From: Actinomycetota bacterium
GTDB lineage: Bacteria; Actinomycetota; Acidimicrobiia; Acidimicrobiales; Palsa-688
Direction: 5' to 3'
Assembly (NCBI GenBank): GCA_021323695.1
Contig: JAJPKN010000030.1
Coordinates: 1 to 64,000 of the forward strand
DNA: 64,000 nt
Shown here: positions 8,259-17,771 of the stretch, piece by piece
Numbering within the stretch: the first letter of the stretch is position 1
Layout of the letters: every line of letters begins with the position of its first letter
Notes under the pieces: generated by a model
Told to the model about the DNA's origin: nothing
The model's input: the letters and a program-made list of their open reading frames with translations, nothing else
Databases searched by the model: none
Translations under genes and position numbers: made by a program

Positions 8259-9654
8259 ACCGGGAGGGGACCTCGCCGCGCCGTAGCGGCCCCTGGACGG
8301 CGTCTCTCCGGGCAGCCGCGACGTCCTGAGGGTAGGAGCGCAGGGCAAGCACCAAGGTCGCCGCTCCCGCCGCCAAGGGTGCCAGCATGACGAGGAAGCT
8401 GGACTGTAGCCCCTGCCGGCCTCCCCCGAACAGGTGGTCGGCGGCAAAGCCAAAGGCCAAGGGCCCGGTGGTGTCGCCCACTTGGCGCAGGACGCCCCTC
8501 ACGCCCTCGGCTCGCCCCCACAACCCAGGCGGGACAACCTGGAGGCGGCTGGCGTCGAGAGGAGGGTTGGCGGCTGCCAACCCGAACGCCCCTACCATCA
8601 AGAACGGGAGGGCCGCGGCCGCCGAGCCCACCACTATGCCGGGGAGGAAGGCCCCCACCGAGATGCCGAGCGCCACCATGGCCACCACGATGCGGCCTGC
8701 CGAGTGCCGGTGCGACTCCAGGCGGTCGGCCAGACGACCGGCTACGAGCACGCCGGCCAGGCCCCCCAGGCCGACCAGCAGCAGCATCAAGGTAGCCACC
8801 GGCTGGCTGACCCCGTACTGGTCGGTGGCAAGCTCGACTCCAAACGTCCGGATCCCGTCGAAGAAGAAGTAAGTGCAGGCGCCGGTCAGCACCAGCACGA
8901 CGTTGGTGGGCACCGACAGCACGTAGGCCACCGTGCGGGCCACGCTCAGGCGCCGCCAGCTGTCCACTGCCTCGGCCGGCGACAGCTGCCCCTCGCCAAG
9001 CGGGCCAGGGGCGCTGGCGGTGCTGCCCCGCTCAGGCTCGTGCATGCGCCAGAGGAACCAGGCCAGGACAACGCTGGGCGGCCCGAGGACGGCAAAACTG
9101 GCCCGCCAGCTGACCGAGGCCAGCTCTCCAGCGGTCCCGAAGCCCACACCCGCCCCGACCAGCTCTCCAGCCAGCACCACCCCATAGGCTTGGGCACGTT
9201 CAGCTTCGGGGAAGCTGTCACCGAGGAGGGAAGCCACTGCGGGCCCGGCCAGCGCGCTGGCGGCTCCGAGCCCCAGGCGGACGGCCAGCAGGAAGCCGAA
9301 CGAGCTGGCACCCGCCGACAGCACCATCATGGCACCCCACACCAGCGCCCCCACGGCCAGCAGCCTGGTCCGCCGGGTACGGTCCACCAGCAGCCCGGCC
9401 GGGAGGGTGACCAAGGTGGCCACACCGGTGCTGGCCGCCACCAAGGCCCCGATCGCAGTGTTGCTCACTCCGAGCGCCTGGCGGACCTGGGCCGCTGCCG
9501 CGCCTATGGTCGCCCCGTCGGCCGAGGACAGGCCGAGGGAAGCGGCCAGCAGCACGACGGCACGCCGCTGGCGCGGGTTGTAGCTGCGCAGCGTGGCCAG
9601 CGGTACTAGCACCTTGTCCGGCAACTGTGGGCCTCTCGGGTCGGCACTGGGCAC
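8173..9654 (-). CDS. Major facilitator superfamily transporter
   Basis: 493 residues with about 12 hydrophobic segments. The loop GLLVDRTRRTRLLAVGALVWG (helices 2-3) carries the MFS motif, and VRLGLGAASALAGPAVASLLGD and its repeat in the second half (RLADRLESHRHSAGRIV) are typical. It resembles spinster-like or drug/metabolite MFS proteins; the substrate cannot be told. GTG 9654 is the start. The C-terminal tail past the last helix is basic and Gly/Ala-rich, and its 3' end overlaps the convergent secreted-protein gene by 86 bases; translation could stop earlier only if the frame were disrupted. Confidence 0.88.
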   Translation of the reverse strand: MPSADPRGPQLPDKVLVPLATLRSYNPRQRRAVVLLAASLGLSSADGATIGAAAAQVRQALGVSNTAIGALVAASTGVATLVTLPAGLLVDRTRRTRLLAVGALVWGAMMVLSAGASSFGFLLAVRLGLGAASALAGPAVASLLGDSFPEAERAQAYGVVLAGELVGAGVGFGTAGELASVSWRASFAVLGPPSVVLAWFLWRMHEPERGSTASAPGPLGEGQLSPAEAVDSWRRLSVARTVAYVLSVPTNVVLVLTGACTYFFFDGIRTFGVELATDQYGVSQPVATLMLLLVGLGGLAGVLVAGRLADRLESHRHSAGRIVVAMVALGISVGAFLPGIVVGSAAAALPFLMVGAFGLAAANPPLDASRLQVVPPGLWGRAEGVRGVLRQVGDTTGPLAFGFAADHLFGGGRQGLQSSFLVMLAPLAAGAATLVLALRSYPQDVAAARRDAVQGPLRRGEVPSRFSGPPGGQAGLGGATGAPSTARSPEAGR

Positions 9655-9693
9655 GGGTGCCGCCGCAGCTTAGTTCGCCCCGAGGGCGACGCC

Positions 9694-10014
9694 TTGCGCG
9701 ATCATGGCCAGGTGGCCGTACGAGACGACTGCCGGCACTACCAAAGCCGGGGGACCAGTGGGGGAGAGGTGCTCCAGCGCTGCCGGCTGGGGGCAGCCAG
9801 CGAGGGCCCGTTCGCCTGCCCAGAAGCATGCTTGTTCTTCGAAGACCGGGTGGTCTCGACCGCCGGCTGGGCCCAAGACCAGGGCCAGCCGATGGCCAAC
9901 ACCGCTTGGGGGTTGGCCCACCTGCCCCACAGCGCCACCACCAACCCGAGCCGTAACCGCTCCGGCGGCGGGCAGGGAGCCGGGAAAACCAAAAAACGCG
10001 GGCGTCGCCGCTAA
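9694..10014 (+). CDS. Small Cys-rich conserved protein
   Basis: 106 residues. The core CRHYQSRGTSGGEVLQRC plus FACPEACLFFEDR gives a C-X16-C-X11-C-X3-C pattern, four possible ligands for zinc or an Fe-S cluster. The C-terminus is basic (GKTKKRGRRR). I recall similar short proteins in Acidimicrobiia but no function. Start: TTG 9694 has GAGGG seven bases upstream; GTG 9712 is the alternative. It is divergent from the MFS gene and convergent with the hemQ operon, whose possible terminator lies inside this gene's 3' end. Confidence 0.6.
   Translation: MRDHGQVAVRDDCRHYQSRGTSGGEVLQRCRLGAASEGPFACPEACLFFEDRVVSTAGWAQDQGQPMANTAWGLAHLPHSATTNPSRNRSGGGQGAGKTKKRGRRR
9991..10011 (-). terminator. Weak candidate terminator of the hemQ-larE operon
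   Basis: On the minus strand a short GC hairpin (GCGG/CCGC, 6-base loop) is followed by T6, about 30 bases after the last gene of the operon. It falls within the 3' coding end of the plus-strand Cys-rich protein. Confidence 0.35.
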
Positions 10015-10039
10015 CAGCCCTCCTCGGTGGCCAGCCCCG

Positions 10040-10282
10040 TCAGCCTTCGACCGGGGCGTCGAGCCAGGAGACCCTCACCCCGGCCTGCTCCAGCCAGGCC
10101 ACCCCCGCGTCGAGCGCTTCGCGAGCCCCGGACAGCTCGCAGATGACCCAACCGGAGCGTTCCTCGACGTTGGCCCTGCGGATGTTGGCGATCACCCCGT
10201 AGTCGAGGGCCAACCGGGCTATGACCGGCTCGCTCACCAGAGCTTCTGGGAACGTCAACTTGGCTCGGACCGATGTCGTCAT
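10040..10282 (-). CDS. NIL-domain protein
   Basis: 80 residues, beginning MTTSVRAKLTFPEALVSEPV and continuing DYGVIANIRRANVEERSGW, then CELSG. This is the ferredoxin-like NIL fold known as the C-terminal methionine-sensing domain of MetN ABC ATPases, here as a free-standing protein. Its ATG overlaps the larE stop by one base (TGATG), so it should be co-translated with larE. Possible roles in sulfur or methionine sensing are inference from the fold and context. Confidence 0.85.
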   Translation of the reverse strand: MTTSVRAKLTFPEALVSEPVIARLALDYGVIANIRRANVEERSGWVICELSGAREALDAGVAWLEQAGVRVSWLDAPVEG

Positions 10283-11118
10283 CAAGCCCGCTCCCCGGCC
10301 CTGGCCTCCCCTGGGTGGGCCACCAGGGCCTGGTTCAGGTTGCCTGACCGCAAGCCCTCCCAGTCCACGGTGACATAACGGTACCCTGCCTGCTTGACCG
10401 CGGCCACCACCTCGCTGCGCAACCCGAGGGCACGCCCCAGCTGCGAGAGGGGGAGCTCGACCCGGGCCAAGTCCCCGTAATGGCGTACCCTCAGCTCGGC
10501 GAACCCCAGGGCGGCCAGGCCTGCTTCGGCTTTGGCCACCATGCCCAAGGCCCGCACCGTGACCGGCGTCCCGTAGGGCAACCGAGAAGCCAGGCAAGCG
10601 GCGGCGGGCTTGTCCCAGGTGCGCAGGCCTAGGCGGCGTGACACCTCCCGGACGTCGGACTTGGTGAACCCGGCTTCCACCAACGGGAACACCGCCCCGG
10701 CGGCCTGGGCGGCATGCTGGCCAGGCCGGTGGTCCCCGAGGTCGTCCAGGTTCACCCCCAGCACTACGGTGGCCCCCCCGGGGCCCAGGCGCGCCGCCAG
10801 GGGCGCCAGGCAGCGCATGAGCTCGTCCTTGCAGTGCCAGCATCGGTCGGCCCCATTGGCCACATAGCCCTGCCTTTGGTCCTCGTGGGTCGCCACCTCC
10901 GTGTGGTTGAGGCCCCACTCCTGGGCCAGCAGGCGGCAATCGGCCAGGGCGGAGGGCGACAGCGAAGCAGACACGGCGGTGGCGGCCAGGGCCCGGCCCG
11001 GGCCGAGCACATCGTTGGCCACCCAGGCCAGCAACGACGAGTCGGCACCGCCGCTGAACGCGACCACTACCCGCTCGAGCCGTTCTATCCGCCGCCGGAG
11101 CAGGCTCAGCTCTGCCAT
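10282..11118 (-). CDS. larE: LarE-family ATP-dependent sulfur transferase
   Basis: 278 residues. The N-terminal PP-loop is VVVAFSGGADSSLLAW (about 17-32), used to adenylate the substrate. RCWHCKDELM lies at about 95 and ACLASRLPYGTPVT at about 175; the cysteine in the latter motif is where LarE enzymes carry the sulfur that is donated. LarE makes thiocarboxylates of the nickel-pincer nucleotide of lactate racemase, but no larB or larC is in the window, so another substrate is possible. Start at ATG 11118, eight bases after the hemQ stop; a start at 11145 would overlap hemQ. Confidence 0.85.
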   Translation of the reverse strand: MAELSLLRRRIERLERVVVAFSGGADSSLLAWVANDVLGPGRALAATAVSASLSPSALADCRLLAQEWGLNHTEVATHEDQRQGYVANGADRCWHCKDELMRCLAPLAARLGPGGATVVLGVNLDDLGDHRPGQHAAQAAGAVFPLVEAGFTKSDVREVSRRLGLRTWDKPAAACLASRLPYGTPVTVRALGMVAKAEAGLAALGFAELRVRHYGDLARVELPLSQLGRALGLRSEVVAAVKQAGYRYVTVDWEGLRSGNLNQALVAHPGEARAGERA

Positions 11119-11126
11119 CGGCCGCT

Positions 11127-11882
11127 TCAAGCGCTCAGCCCGCAAAGGGTGAGCACTTCTCCCACTGGCCGGACTAGCCCTACGTAGAAGGGGCCGAACT
11201 CGGCGTAGCGAGCCGAGGCCTCGTCGAAGCGCATGGCGTACACGCAGTCTTTCAGGTCATCGGCAGCCCGGGCAAACAGCGTGACCCCCCACTCGAAATC
11301 GTCAAGGCCGGTGGAGGCGGTCACCAGCTGGAGCACCCGGCCGGCAAAACGCCGCCCGGTGGCCCCGTGGTCGTGCATCAGCGCCTCCCGACGGTCGTAG
11401 CCGAGCCGGTACCAGTTGTACACCTCGCCCCGGCGCTTGGACATGGGGTAGAAGCAGAAGACGGCTTTGCCAGCAGGGGGCAACCGAGGGTACAGGCGAG
11501 CCTGGCGGCGGCCGGGGGACAGGCCCTGGGCGTACTCCGACACCTCGGTCAGGGACAGGTACGAGTAAGTGACCTCCAGGCCGGCTGAGCTGAGCGCACT
11601 TTGGGTACGGCGCAGGCCGGCGAGGTCCTCCCCCAGCAACATGAAGCCCATGTCGGCCTTGTGGCCGACGAGCGCGGCCGTCACCACCTGCTGGCCCGCC
11701 GCCTCGGCCACCTTGGCCGCGGCGCTCACCGCCTCGGCGTCTGTGCCGGGGCGGGCCCGGCAGAACAGGTGGAGCACCACCAATCCTTCCCCAGGCCCCA
11801 TCGACGTAGATACCGCTGAGCTCGGGGGGCCGGCGGCCACGGGCTCAGCGGGCAAGGGCTCAGGCGGTGACGGCTCGGCCAT
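11127..11882 (-). CDS. hemQ: Coproheme decarboxylase (chlorite dismutase family)
   Basis: 251 residues, catalysing the last step of the coproporphyrin-dependent heme pathway, coproheme to heme b. Family motifs are LVGHKADMGFMLLG (about 73-86), FCFYPMSKRRGEVYNWYRL (about 140) with the conserved Tyr region, LMHDHGATGRRFAGRVLQLV with the His segment, GLDDFEWGVTLFA and MRFDEASARYAEFGPFYVG. The first 25 residues are Pro/Ala-rich and probably disordered. ATG 11882 is preferred because a TAGCAT box lies exactly 7 bases upstream; the alternative is ATG 11891. Head of hemQ-larE-NIL. Confidence 0.92.
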   Translation of the reverse strand: MAEPSPPEPLPAEPVAAGPPSSAVSTSMGPGEGLVVLHLFCRARPGTDAEAVSAAAKVAEAAGQQVVTAALVGHKADMGFMLLGEDLAGLRRTQSALSSAGLEVTYSYLSLTEVSEYAQGLSPGRRQARLYPRLPPAGKAVFCFYPMSKRRGEVYNWYRLGYDRREALMHDHGATGRRFAGRVLQLVTASTGLDDFEWGVTLFARAADDLKDCVYAMRFDEASARYAEFGPFYVGLVRPVGEVLTLCGLSA

Positions 11883-11889
11883 CGCCCAC

Positions 11890-11895
11890 ATGCTA
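11890..11895 (-). promoter_or_regulatory. Candidate leaderless -10 box TAGCAT of hemQ
   Basis: TAGCAT followed by 7 bases and ATG 11882. This decides the start against ATG 11891, which overlaps the box. Confidence 0.55.
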
Positions 11896-12173
11896 CGGCG
11901 GCCGAGCCACCAGTTGCGCTTCGTCCCGCCCGGCCACCCCTTGCGCGTTCTTCGGTTGGGCAGCCACCGCCGCGCCTGTCCCCCAGCCGGCCTGGCCCGC
12001 CCTTTTTGCCTGCTGACATGGGCCTTGGAGGTGACGGGCCGCTGCGCACAGACTCTTCACAATTCGCTAACTCCCTGGGCACATGGTCATGCACAGATAG
12101 TGACCAGACGCAGGTACTGCGGCTAGCCAGCCGGCGTGGCCGGCGGGCAGGACTGATGGCAGGAGGACAACCA

Positions 12174-13250
12174 ATGAGACCAAAGGCGGAGGCTCCCGCC
12201 ACTACCCCCGCCTGGCGGCGGGCACGGGGCCGGCCGGTGGCCCGCACTCTTCACACGGCAGCGCGTTTCGCCCTCTGCCTGGGGCTGGTCGCGGCCCTTC
12301 CGCTGGGCGGCTTCGCCCCGGCCGGTGCCAGCCCCTTGCACGGCTTGTACCACAGCGACCACCATGGCGACCACGGCGACCACGGTGCACCGCCCGGTTG
12401 GGGAGGGCCCAAGTGGCACCCCGAAGGCCGTACGGTCAGGGGCACCGTCGGCACGGTCGGCACGGACAGCTTCCAGCTGGCCCTGCTGCCGCCCGGCGAC
12501 AACTTCGCACCGCCCACCAGCAACAACCTCACACCGACGGCCACCACCATCACCGTGGACGTGTCGGCCTCCACCGTCTACCGGGAGCCCACGGTCAAGT
12601 CGGCCAGCTTCTCGGACGTCGTGACCGGCGACATGGTCCGGGTGACCGGTACCCCGGCCGGGCCGGGCACGATCGATGCCCTGGTGGTCTTCATCCCGGC
12701 TGTCCAAGCCACCGGGACGGTCAGTACGGTCTCCTCGGGAGGGTTCCAGCTCTCAGTCGAGGCAAGGCACGGCGAGCTGCCGCCGGTGGCCCTGACCCCG
12801 ACGGCCCTCACCATCACCGTCAACGTCTCGGCCAGCACCATCTATCGCGAGCCCACGGTCAAATCGCCCAGCCTCTCCAACGTCGTGGCCGGCGACCGGG
12901 TCCGGGTCTCAGGGGCCCAGGACGGGGCCAACACCATCAACGCCCTGTCCGTGTTCATCCCCCTAGCCACCTACGCCGGCACCGTGGGGACGGTCGGCTC
13001 GACGGGCTTCACCCTCAGCACCGCCAAGGGGGCCACCATCACCGTGAACGTGTCCAGCACCACCCAGTTCCGTGGCGCTGGCCCAGGCTCAACGGTGCCG
13101 GCACCCGGCGACCAGGTGAGGGTTATCGGCACCCAGGCGGGCACCGCCACCGTGGACGCCCTCTGGGTGCTCGTAAACGCCAACCCCGTCGGCGGCCACC
13201 ACGGCGGCCGGGGCGACGACCACGGCCCCGGCCACCTGGGCCGGCGATGA
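12174..13250 (+). CDS. Secreted DUF5666-type repeat protein
   Basis: 358 residues. A basic N-terminus and signal sequence (AARFALCLGLVAALPLGGFAPAGA) precede a His-rich stretch (HSDHHGDHGDHG) and three related beta-rich repeats of about 65-90 residues. Each repeat starts GTVxTVxxxxFQL, has ITVxVSAST and GDxVRVxG, and ends in IDALxVFIP; this is the DUF5666 pattern. The C-terminus is again His/Gly-rich (GGHHGGRGDDHGPGH). The His-rich ends suggest metal binding, which is only inference. The start is firm: GGAGGA lies 6 bases before ATG 12174. A strong terminator follows. Confidence 0.82.
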   Translation: MRPKAEAPATTPAWRRARGRPVARTLHTAARFALCLGLVAALPLGGFAPAGASPLHGLYHSDHHGDHGDHGAPPGWGGPKWHPEGRTVRGTVGTVGTDSFQLALLPPGDNFAPPTSNNLTPTATTITVDVSASTVYREPTVKSASFSDVVTGDMVRVTGTPAGPGTIDALVVFIPAVQATGTVSTVSSGGFQLSVEARHGELPPVALTPTALTITVNVSASTIYREPTVKSPSLSNVVAGDRVRVSGAQDGANTINALSVFIPLATYAGTVGTVGSTGFTLSTAKGATITVNVSSTTQFRGAGPGSTVPAPGDQVRVIGTQAGTATVDALWVLVNANPVGGHHGGRGDDHGPGHLGRR

Positions 13251-13326
13251 CCCTGGGCCTCCCCCAGCCGCCTAGTAGGCCTTGGGCCTGACAGGGCCCG
13301 GCTCGGGCCGAGCCCTGGACGGACAA

Positions 13327-13359
13327 GCACCCTGGGGACAACCCCCAGGGTGCTTTTTT
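13327..13359 (+). terminator. Strong rho-independent terminator
   Basis: An 11-bp perfect stem (GCACCCTGGGG/CCCCAGGGTGC), a 5-base loop and T6. It ends the DUF5666 gene; the opposite strand lacks a T-run. Confidence 0.92.
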
Positions 13360-13421
13360 GTGCTGCTGGTTGGTGACTGTTCGTACTGCGGGTCGCTGAC
13401 CGCAAGCCGAGGGACGCGCCC

Positions 13422-15092
<1,671 letters not shown>

Positions 15093-15119
15093 TTAGCAGT
15101 CTCAGGTGTCGAGTGCTAA
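15093..15119. promoter_or_regulatory. CIRCE operator (HrcA site) of groEL
   Basis: TTAGCAGTC-N9-GAGTGCTAA, one mismatch from the consensus TTAGCACTC-N9-GAGTGCTAA. A TACTGT -10-like hexamer on the minus strand (15119-15124) touches its edge, so HrcA binding would block transcription of groEL. Confidence 0.92.
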
Positions 15120-15234
15120 CAGTACACCGTATCCGGCCGTTCGCGCGCAAATGGTTGCCGAACAGGCCGGGCCGAGGGGCCCAGGGCGGCGAGGCCGCGC
15201 CAGCGAGGGGACCAAAGCCCTGGCCAGAGGCCCT

Positions 15235-15510
15235 CTAGCCGCCAGCCACGGCCGGCACCACCGAGACCACCGAACCAGGCTGGACCGGCGTCGCCAGGCC
15301 GTCCAAGAACCGCACGTCCTGCTCCCCCACGAACACGTTGACGAACCGGCGCAGGTTGCCGGCCTCGTCGAACATCCGCTCGGCAAAGCCGGGGTAGGCG
15401 GCATCGAGGGCCTTCAGCGCCTCGCCGACCGTCACCCCCTCGACCTCGACTTCGCCGGCGCCTCCGGTGAGGGGGCGGAGCTGGGTGGGGACACGGACCT
15501 TGACGCTCAT
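15235..15510 (-). CDS. CysO-like MoaD/ThiS-family sulfur carrier
   Basis: 91 residues ending VVPAVAGG, the exposed di-glycine that is activated to a thiocarboxylate. The sequence TQLRPLTGG, then RRFVNVFVGEQDVRFLDGLATPV, matches mycobacterial CysO closely in layout; CysO donates sulfur to CysM for cysteine synthesis. Here the neighbour is thrC (stop and start overlap by 4 bases), and neither cysM nor the Mec peptidase is in the window. The assignment to CysO rather than MoaD or ThiS rests on sequence resemblance only. Confidence 0.85.
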   Translation of the reverse strand: MSVKVRVPTQLRPLTGGAGEVEVEGVTVGEALKALDAAYPGFAERMFDEAGNLRRFVNVFVGEQDVRFLDGLATPVQPGSVVSVVPAVAGG

Positions 15511-16796
15511 GGTGCAGTGCTCCTGACAGGCTGGGCGGTCATCTCCTCCCAGTCTGTCACCTGGACGGCGGCTTCGAAGGCTTCGAGGTTGGGGGCCACC
15601 GTCACGGTGGGCCCGCATACGGGCGCGACCGCGTCGAGCGTCTTCAGGCCGTTGCCCGTTATGAGGGCCACTACCCGCTCGTCCGGGCGCACCACCCCGC
15701 GGGCCGCCAACTTGGCCAGCACGGCCACCGTCACCCCACCAGCCGTCTCCGCGAACACCCCTTCGGTGCGGGCCAGGAGGCGGATCGCCTCCACGATCTC
15801 CTCGTCGCTGGCTGCCGCCAGTGCGCCGCCTGACCGGCGCACCTCGTCCAGGGCGTAGGCCCCGTCCGCGGGGTTGCCGATAGCCAGGGACTTGGCAATA
15901 CCAGCCGGCTTGACCGGTTTGACGAAGTCGGTGCCCTCCTCGAAGGCGGCCACCACCGGGGCGCAGCCGGCGGCTTGCGCACCCGACACGCGGGTGTGGG
16001 GTTCCTCGTCGAGCAGGCCAACCTTGTACAGCTCGCGCAACCCCTTGGCAACCTTGGTCAGCTGGCTGCCCGAGGCGACGGGCACGACGACGTGGTCGGG
16101 GGCCCGCCAGCCCAGCTGCTCGGCCACCTCGAAGGCCAGCGTCTTGCTCCCCTCCGAGTAGTAGCTGCGGATGTTGACGTTGACGAACGCCCAGCTAGGG
16201 TGCTCGCTGGCGAGCTCGGCGCACAGGCGGTTGACATCGTCGTAGTTGCCGGTGAGGGCCACCACGGTGCCACCGAACACCGATGTCGTCACCACCTTGG
16301 GCACCTCGAGGTCGGCCGGGATGAAGACCACCGAGCGCATCCCGGCCCGGGCCGCGTGAGCCGCCACGGAGTTGGCCAGGTTGCCGGTAGAAGCACAGGC
16401 CGCCACCTTGAAGCCGAGCTCCCGGGCCCGGGTGAGGGCTACCGACACCACCCGGTCCTTGAACGAGCCGGTCGGGTTGACCGTGTCGTTCTTCAGCCAC
16501 AGCTCCCTCAGGCCGAACTCGGCCGCCAAACGGTCCGCCCGCAGCAGAGGCGTGAAGCCCGCGCCGAGGTCCACTGCCCCCGACGCCCGGGCCGGCAGCA
16601 GGTCGGCGTACCTCCAGATGGTCCGGGGACCAGCCGCCACTTTGTCCCGCGACATGGAAAAAGCGATGGCTTCGTAGTCGTAGGCCACCTCCAACGGCCC
16701 AAAGCACCACTCGCAGACATGGAGCGCCTCGGCAGGATAGCTACGCCCGCATTCACGGCAACGAAGGCCTTGTACGAATGGCCCAGCGGCTGGCAC
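15507..16796 (-). CDS. thrC: Threonine synthase
   Basis: 429 residues, a PLP enzyme that converts O-phosphohomoserine to threonine. The N-terminus has a zinc-ribbon-like CRECGRSYPAEALHVCEWC. PTGSFKDRVVSVALTRA (about 110) contains the PLP lysine and ACASTGNLANSVAAHAARAG (about 135) the phosphate-binding loop. PVASGSQLTKVAKGL lies at about 240. GAGGAGGG precedes the GTG start. Followed by the sulfur-carrier gene. Confidence 0.93.
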   Translation of the reverse strand: MPAAGPFVQGLRCRECGRSYPAEALHVCEWCFGPLEVAYDYEAIAFSMSRDKVAAGPRTIWRYADLLPARASGAVDLGAGFTPLLRADRLAAEFGLRELWLKNDTVNPTGSFKDRVVSVALTRARELGFKVAACASTGNLANSVAAHAARAGMRSVVFIPADLEVPKVVTTSVFGGTVVALTGNYDDVNRLCAELASEHPSWAFVNVNIRSYYSEGSKTLAFEVAEQLGWRAPDHVVVPVASGSQLTKVAKGLRELYKVGLLDEEPHTRVSGAQAAGCAPVVAAFEEGTDFVKPVKPAGIAKSLAIGNPADGAYALDEVRRSGGALAAASDEEIVEAIRLLARTEGVFAETAGGVTVAVLAKLAARGVVRPDERVVALITGNGLKTLDAVAPVCGPTVTVAPNLEAFEAAVQVTDWEEMTAQPVRSTAP

Positions 16797-17000
16797 GGTC
16801 CCTCCTCATCGTCTCGGGCATTGGCACCATGTACCGGCCGTGGGGAGCCGGTCGTACTGGTTGCCGCGGCGTCATCGGGCCCGTCCCTCGGCCGCTCTGG
16901 ATGATGGCTCTCCCCATAGTACGGGCCCTGGCCCCCCGGCCGCCAGGCAGGTGCCTGGGTGGGGGCTCTGCCGGACCGGCCCCCCAGGTGGCAGGCTGGG

Positions 17001-17771
17001 GTGGTGGTAGCAAAGTACGACTGGCGAGACTTCGACGCGCCCGGGCTGGCCAAGGCCAAGGGCAGCCACCGGGTCTCGGTCTGCATACCGGCGCGCGACG
17101 AGGAGGCCACCGTCGGCGAAGTGGTACGGGTCATCCGCGAAGAGCTGGTCGACGGCCCAGGCCTGGTGGACGAGCTCGTAGTCGTGGACGACGGTTCGAG
17201 CGACGCCACCTCCAAGCAGGCAGCAGCGGCTGGCGCCCGGGTGGTCGCCCTGCCCGAGCCCAAAGGTAAGGGCGACGCCATGTGGCGGGGCCTCCAGGAG
17301 ACCACAGGCGACGTGGTGGCCTACTGCGACGCCGACATCTACGGCTTCAGCTCTCGCTTCGTCACCGGCTTGCTCGGCCCCCTGCTCACCGACAGCTCGC
17401 TAGCCCTGGTGAAGGGCACCTACAAGCGCCCCTTGGACGGCGTGGACGGCGAGGGCGGGCGAGTGACCGAGCTCGTGGCCAAGCCGTTGATCTCGGTCCT
17501 TTTCCCCCACCTGCGCAGCCTGGGCCAACCCTTGGCTGGGGAGTGGGCCGCCCACCGCAGCGTCTTGGAGAGCCTGTCGTACGCCTACGGCTACGGGGTC
17601 GAGCTGGGGGTGCTCCTCGATGTGGCTGAGCGCTTCGGGACGGCCAGCATCGCCGAGTGCGACCTCGGGGAGCGCCGGCACCGGAACCGCTCCCTGGCCG
17701 AACTGGTGCCCCAGGCAGAGACCATAATCCGCCTGGCCCTCAGCCGAGCCGGCCTGCTACCGCGGCCCTGA
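17001..17771 (+). CDS. gpgS: Glucosyl-3-phosphoglycerate synthase
   Basis: About 256 residues, a GT-A/GT81 glycosyltransferase. VCIPARDEEATVGEVV, VVVDDGSSDATS, LPEPKGKGDAMWRGL and the DxD region AYCDADIYGFSS match GpgS, which joins glucose from an NDP-glucose to 3-phosphoglycerate as the first step to glucosylglycerate and, in mycobacteria, methylglucose lipopolysaccharides. GEWAAHRSVLESLSYAYGYGVELG is the acceptor-side region. The start is uncertain among three GTG/GTA codons near 17001; 16959 is possible. The 3' end overlaps the convergent glycerate kinase gene by 32 bases. Confidence 0.88.
   Translation: MVVAKYDWRDFDAPGLAKAKGSHRVSVCIPARDEEATVGEVVRVIREELVDGPGLVDELVVVDDGSSDATSKQAAAAGARVVALPEPKGKGDAMWRGLQETTGDVVAYCDADIYGFSSRFVTGLLGPLLTDSSLALVKGTYKRPLDGVDGEGGRVTELVAKPLISVLFPHLRSLGQPLAGEWAAHRSVLESLSYAYGYGVELGVLLDVAERFGTASIAECDLGERRHRNRSLAELVPQAETIIRLALSRAGLLPRP

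Noticed and set aside
8434-9609. 391-residue plus-strand ORF over the MFS gene
   Set aside because: His/Gln/Gly/Arg-rich shadow of a membrane protein on the other strand.
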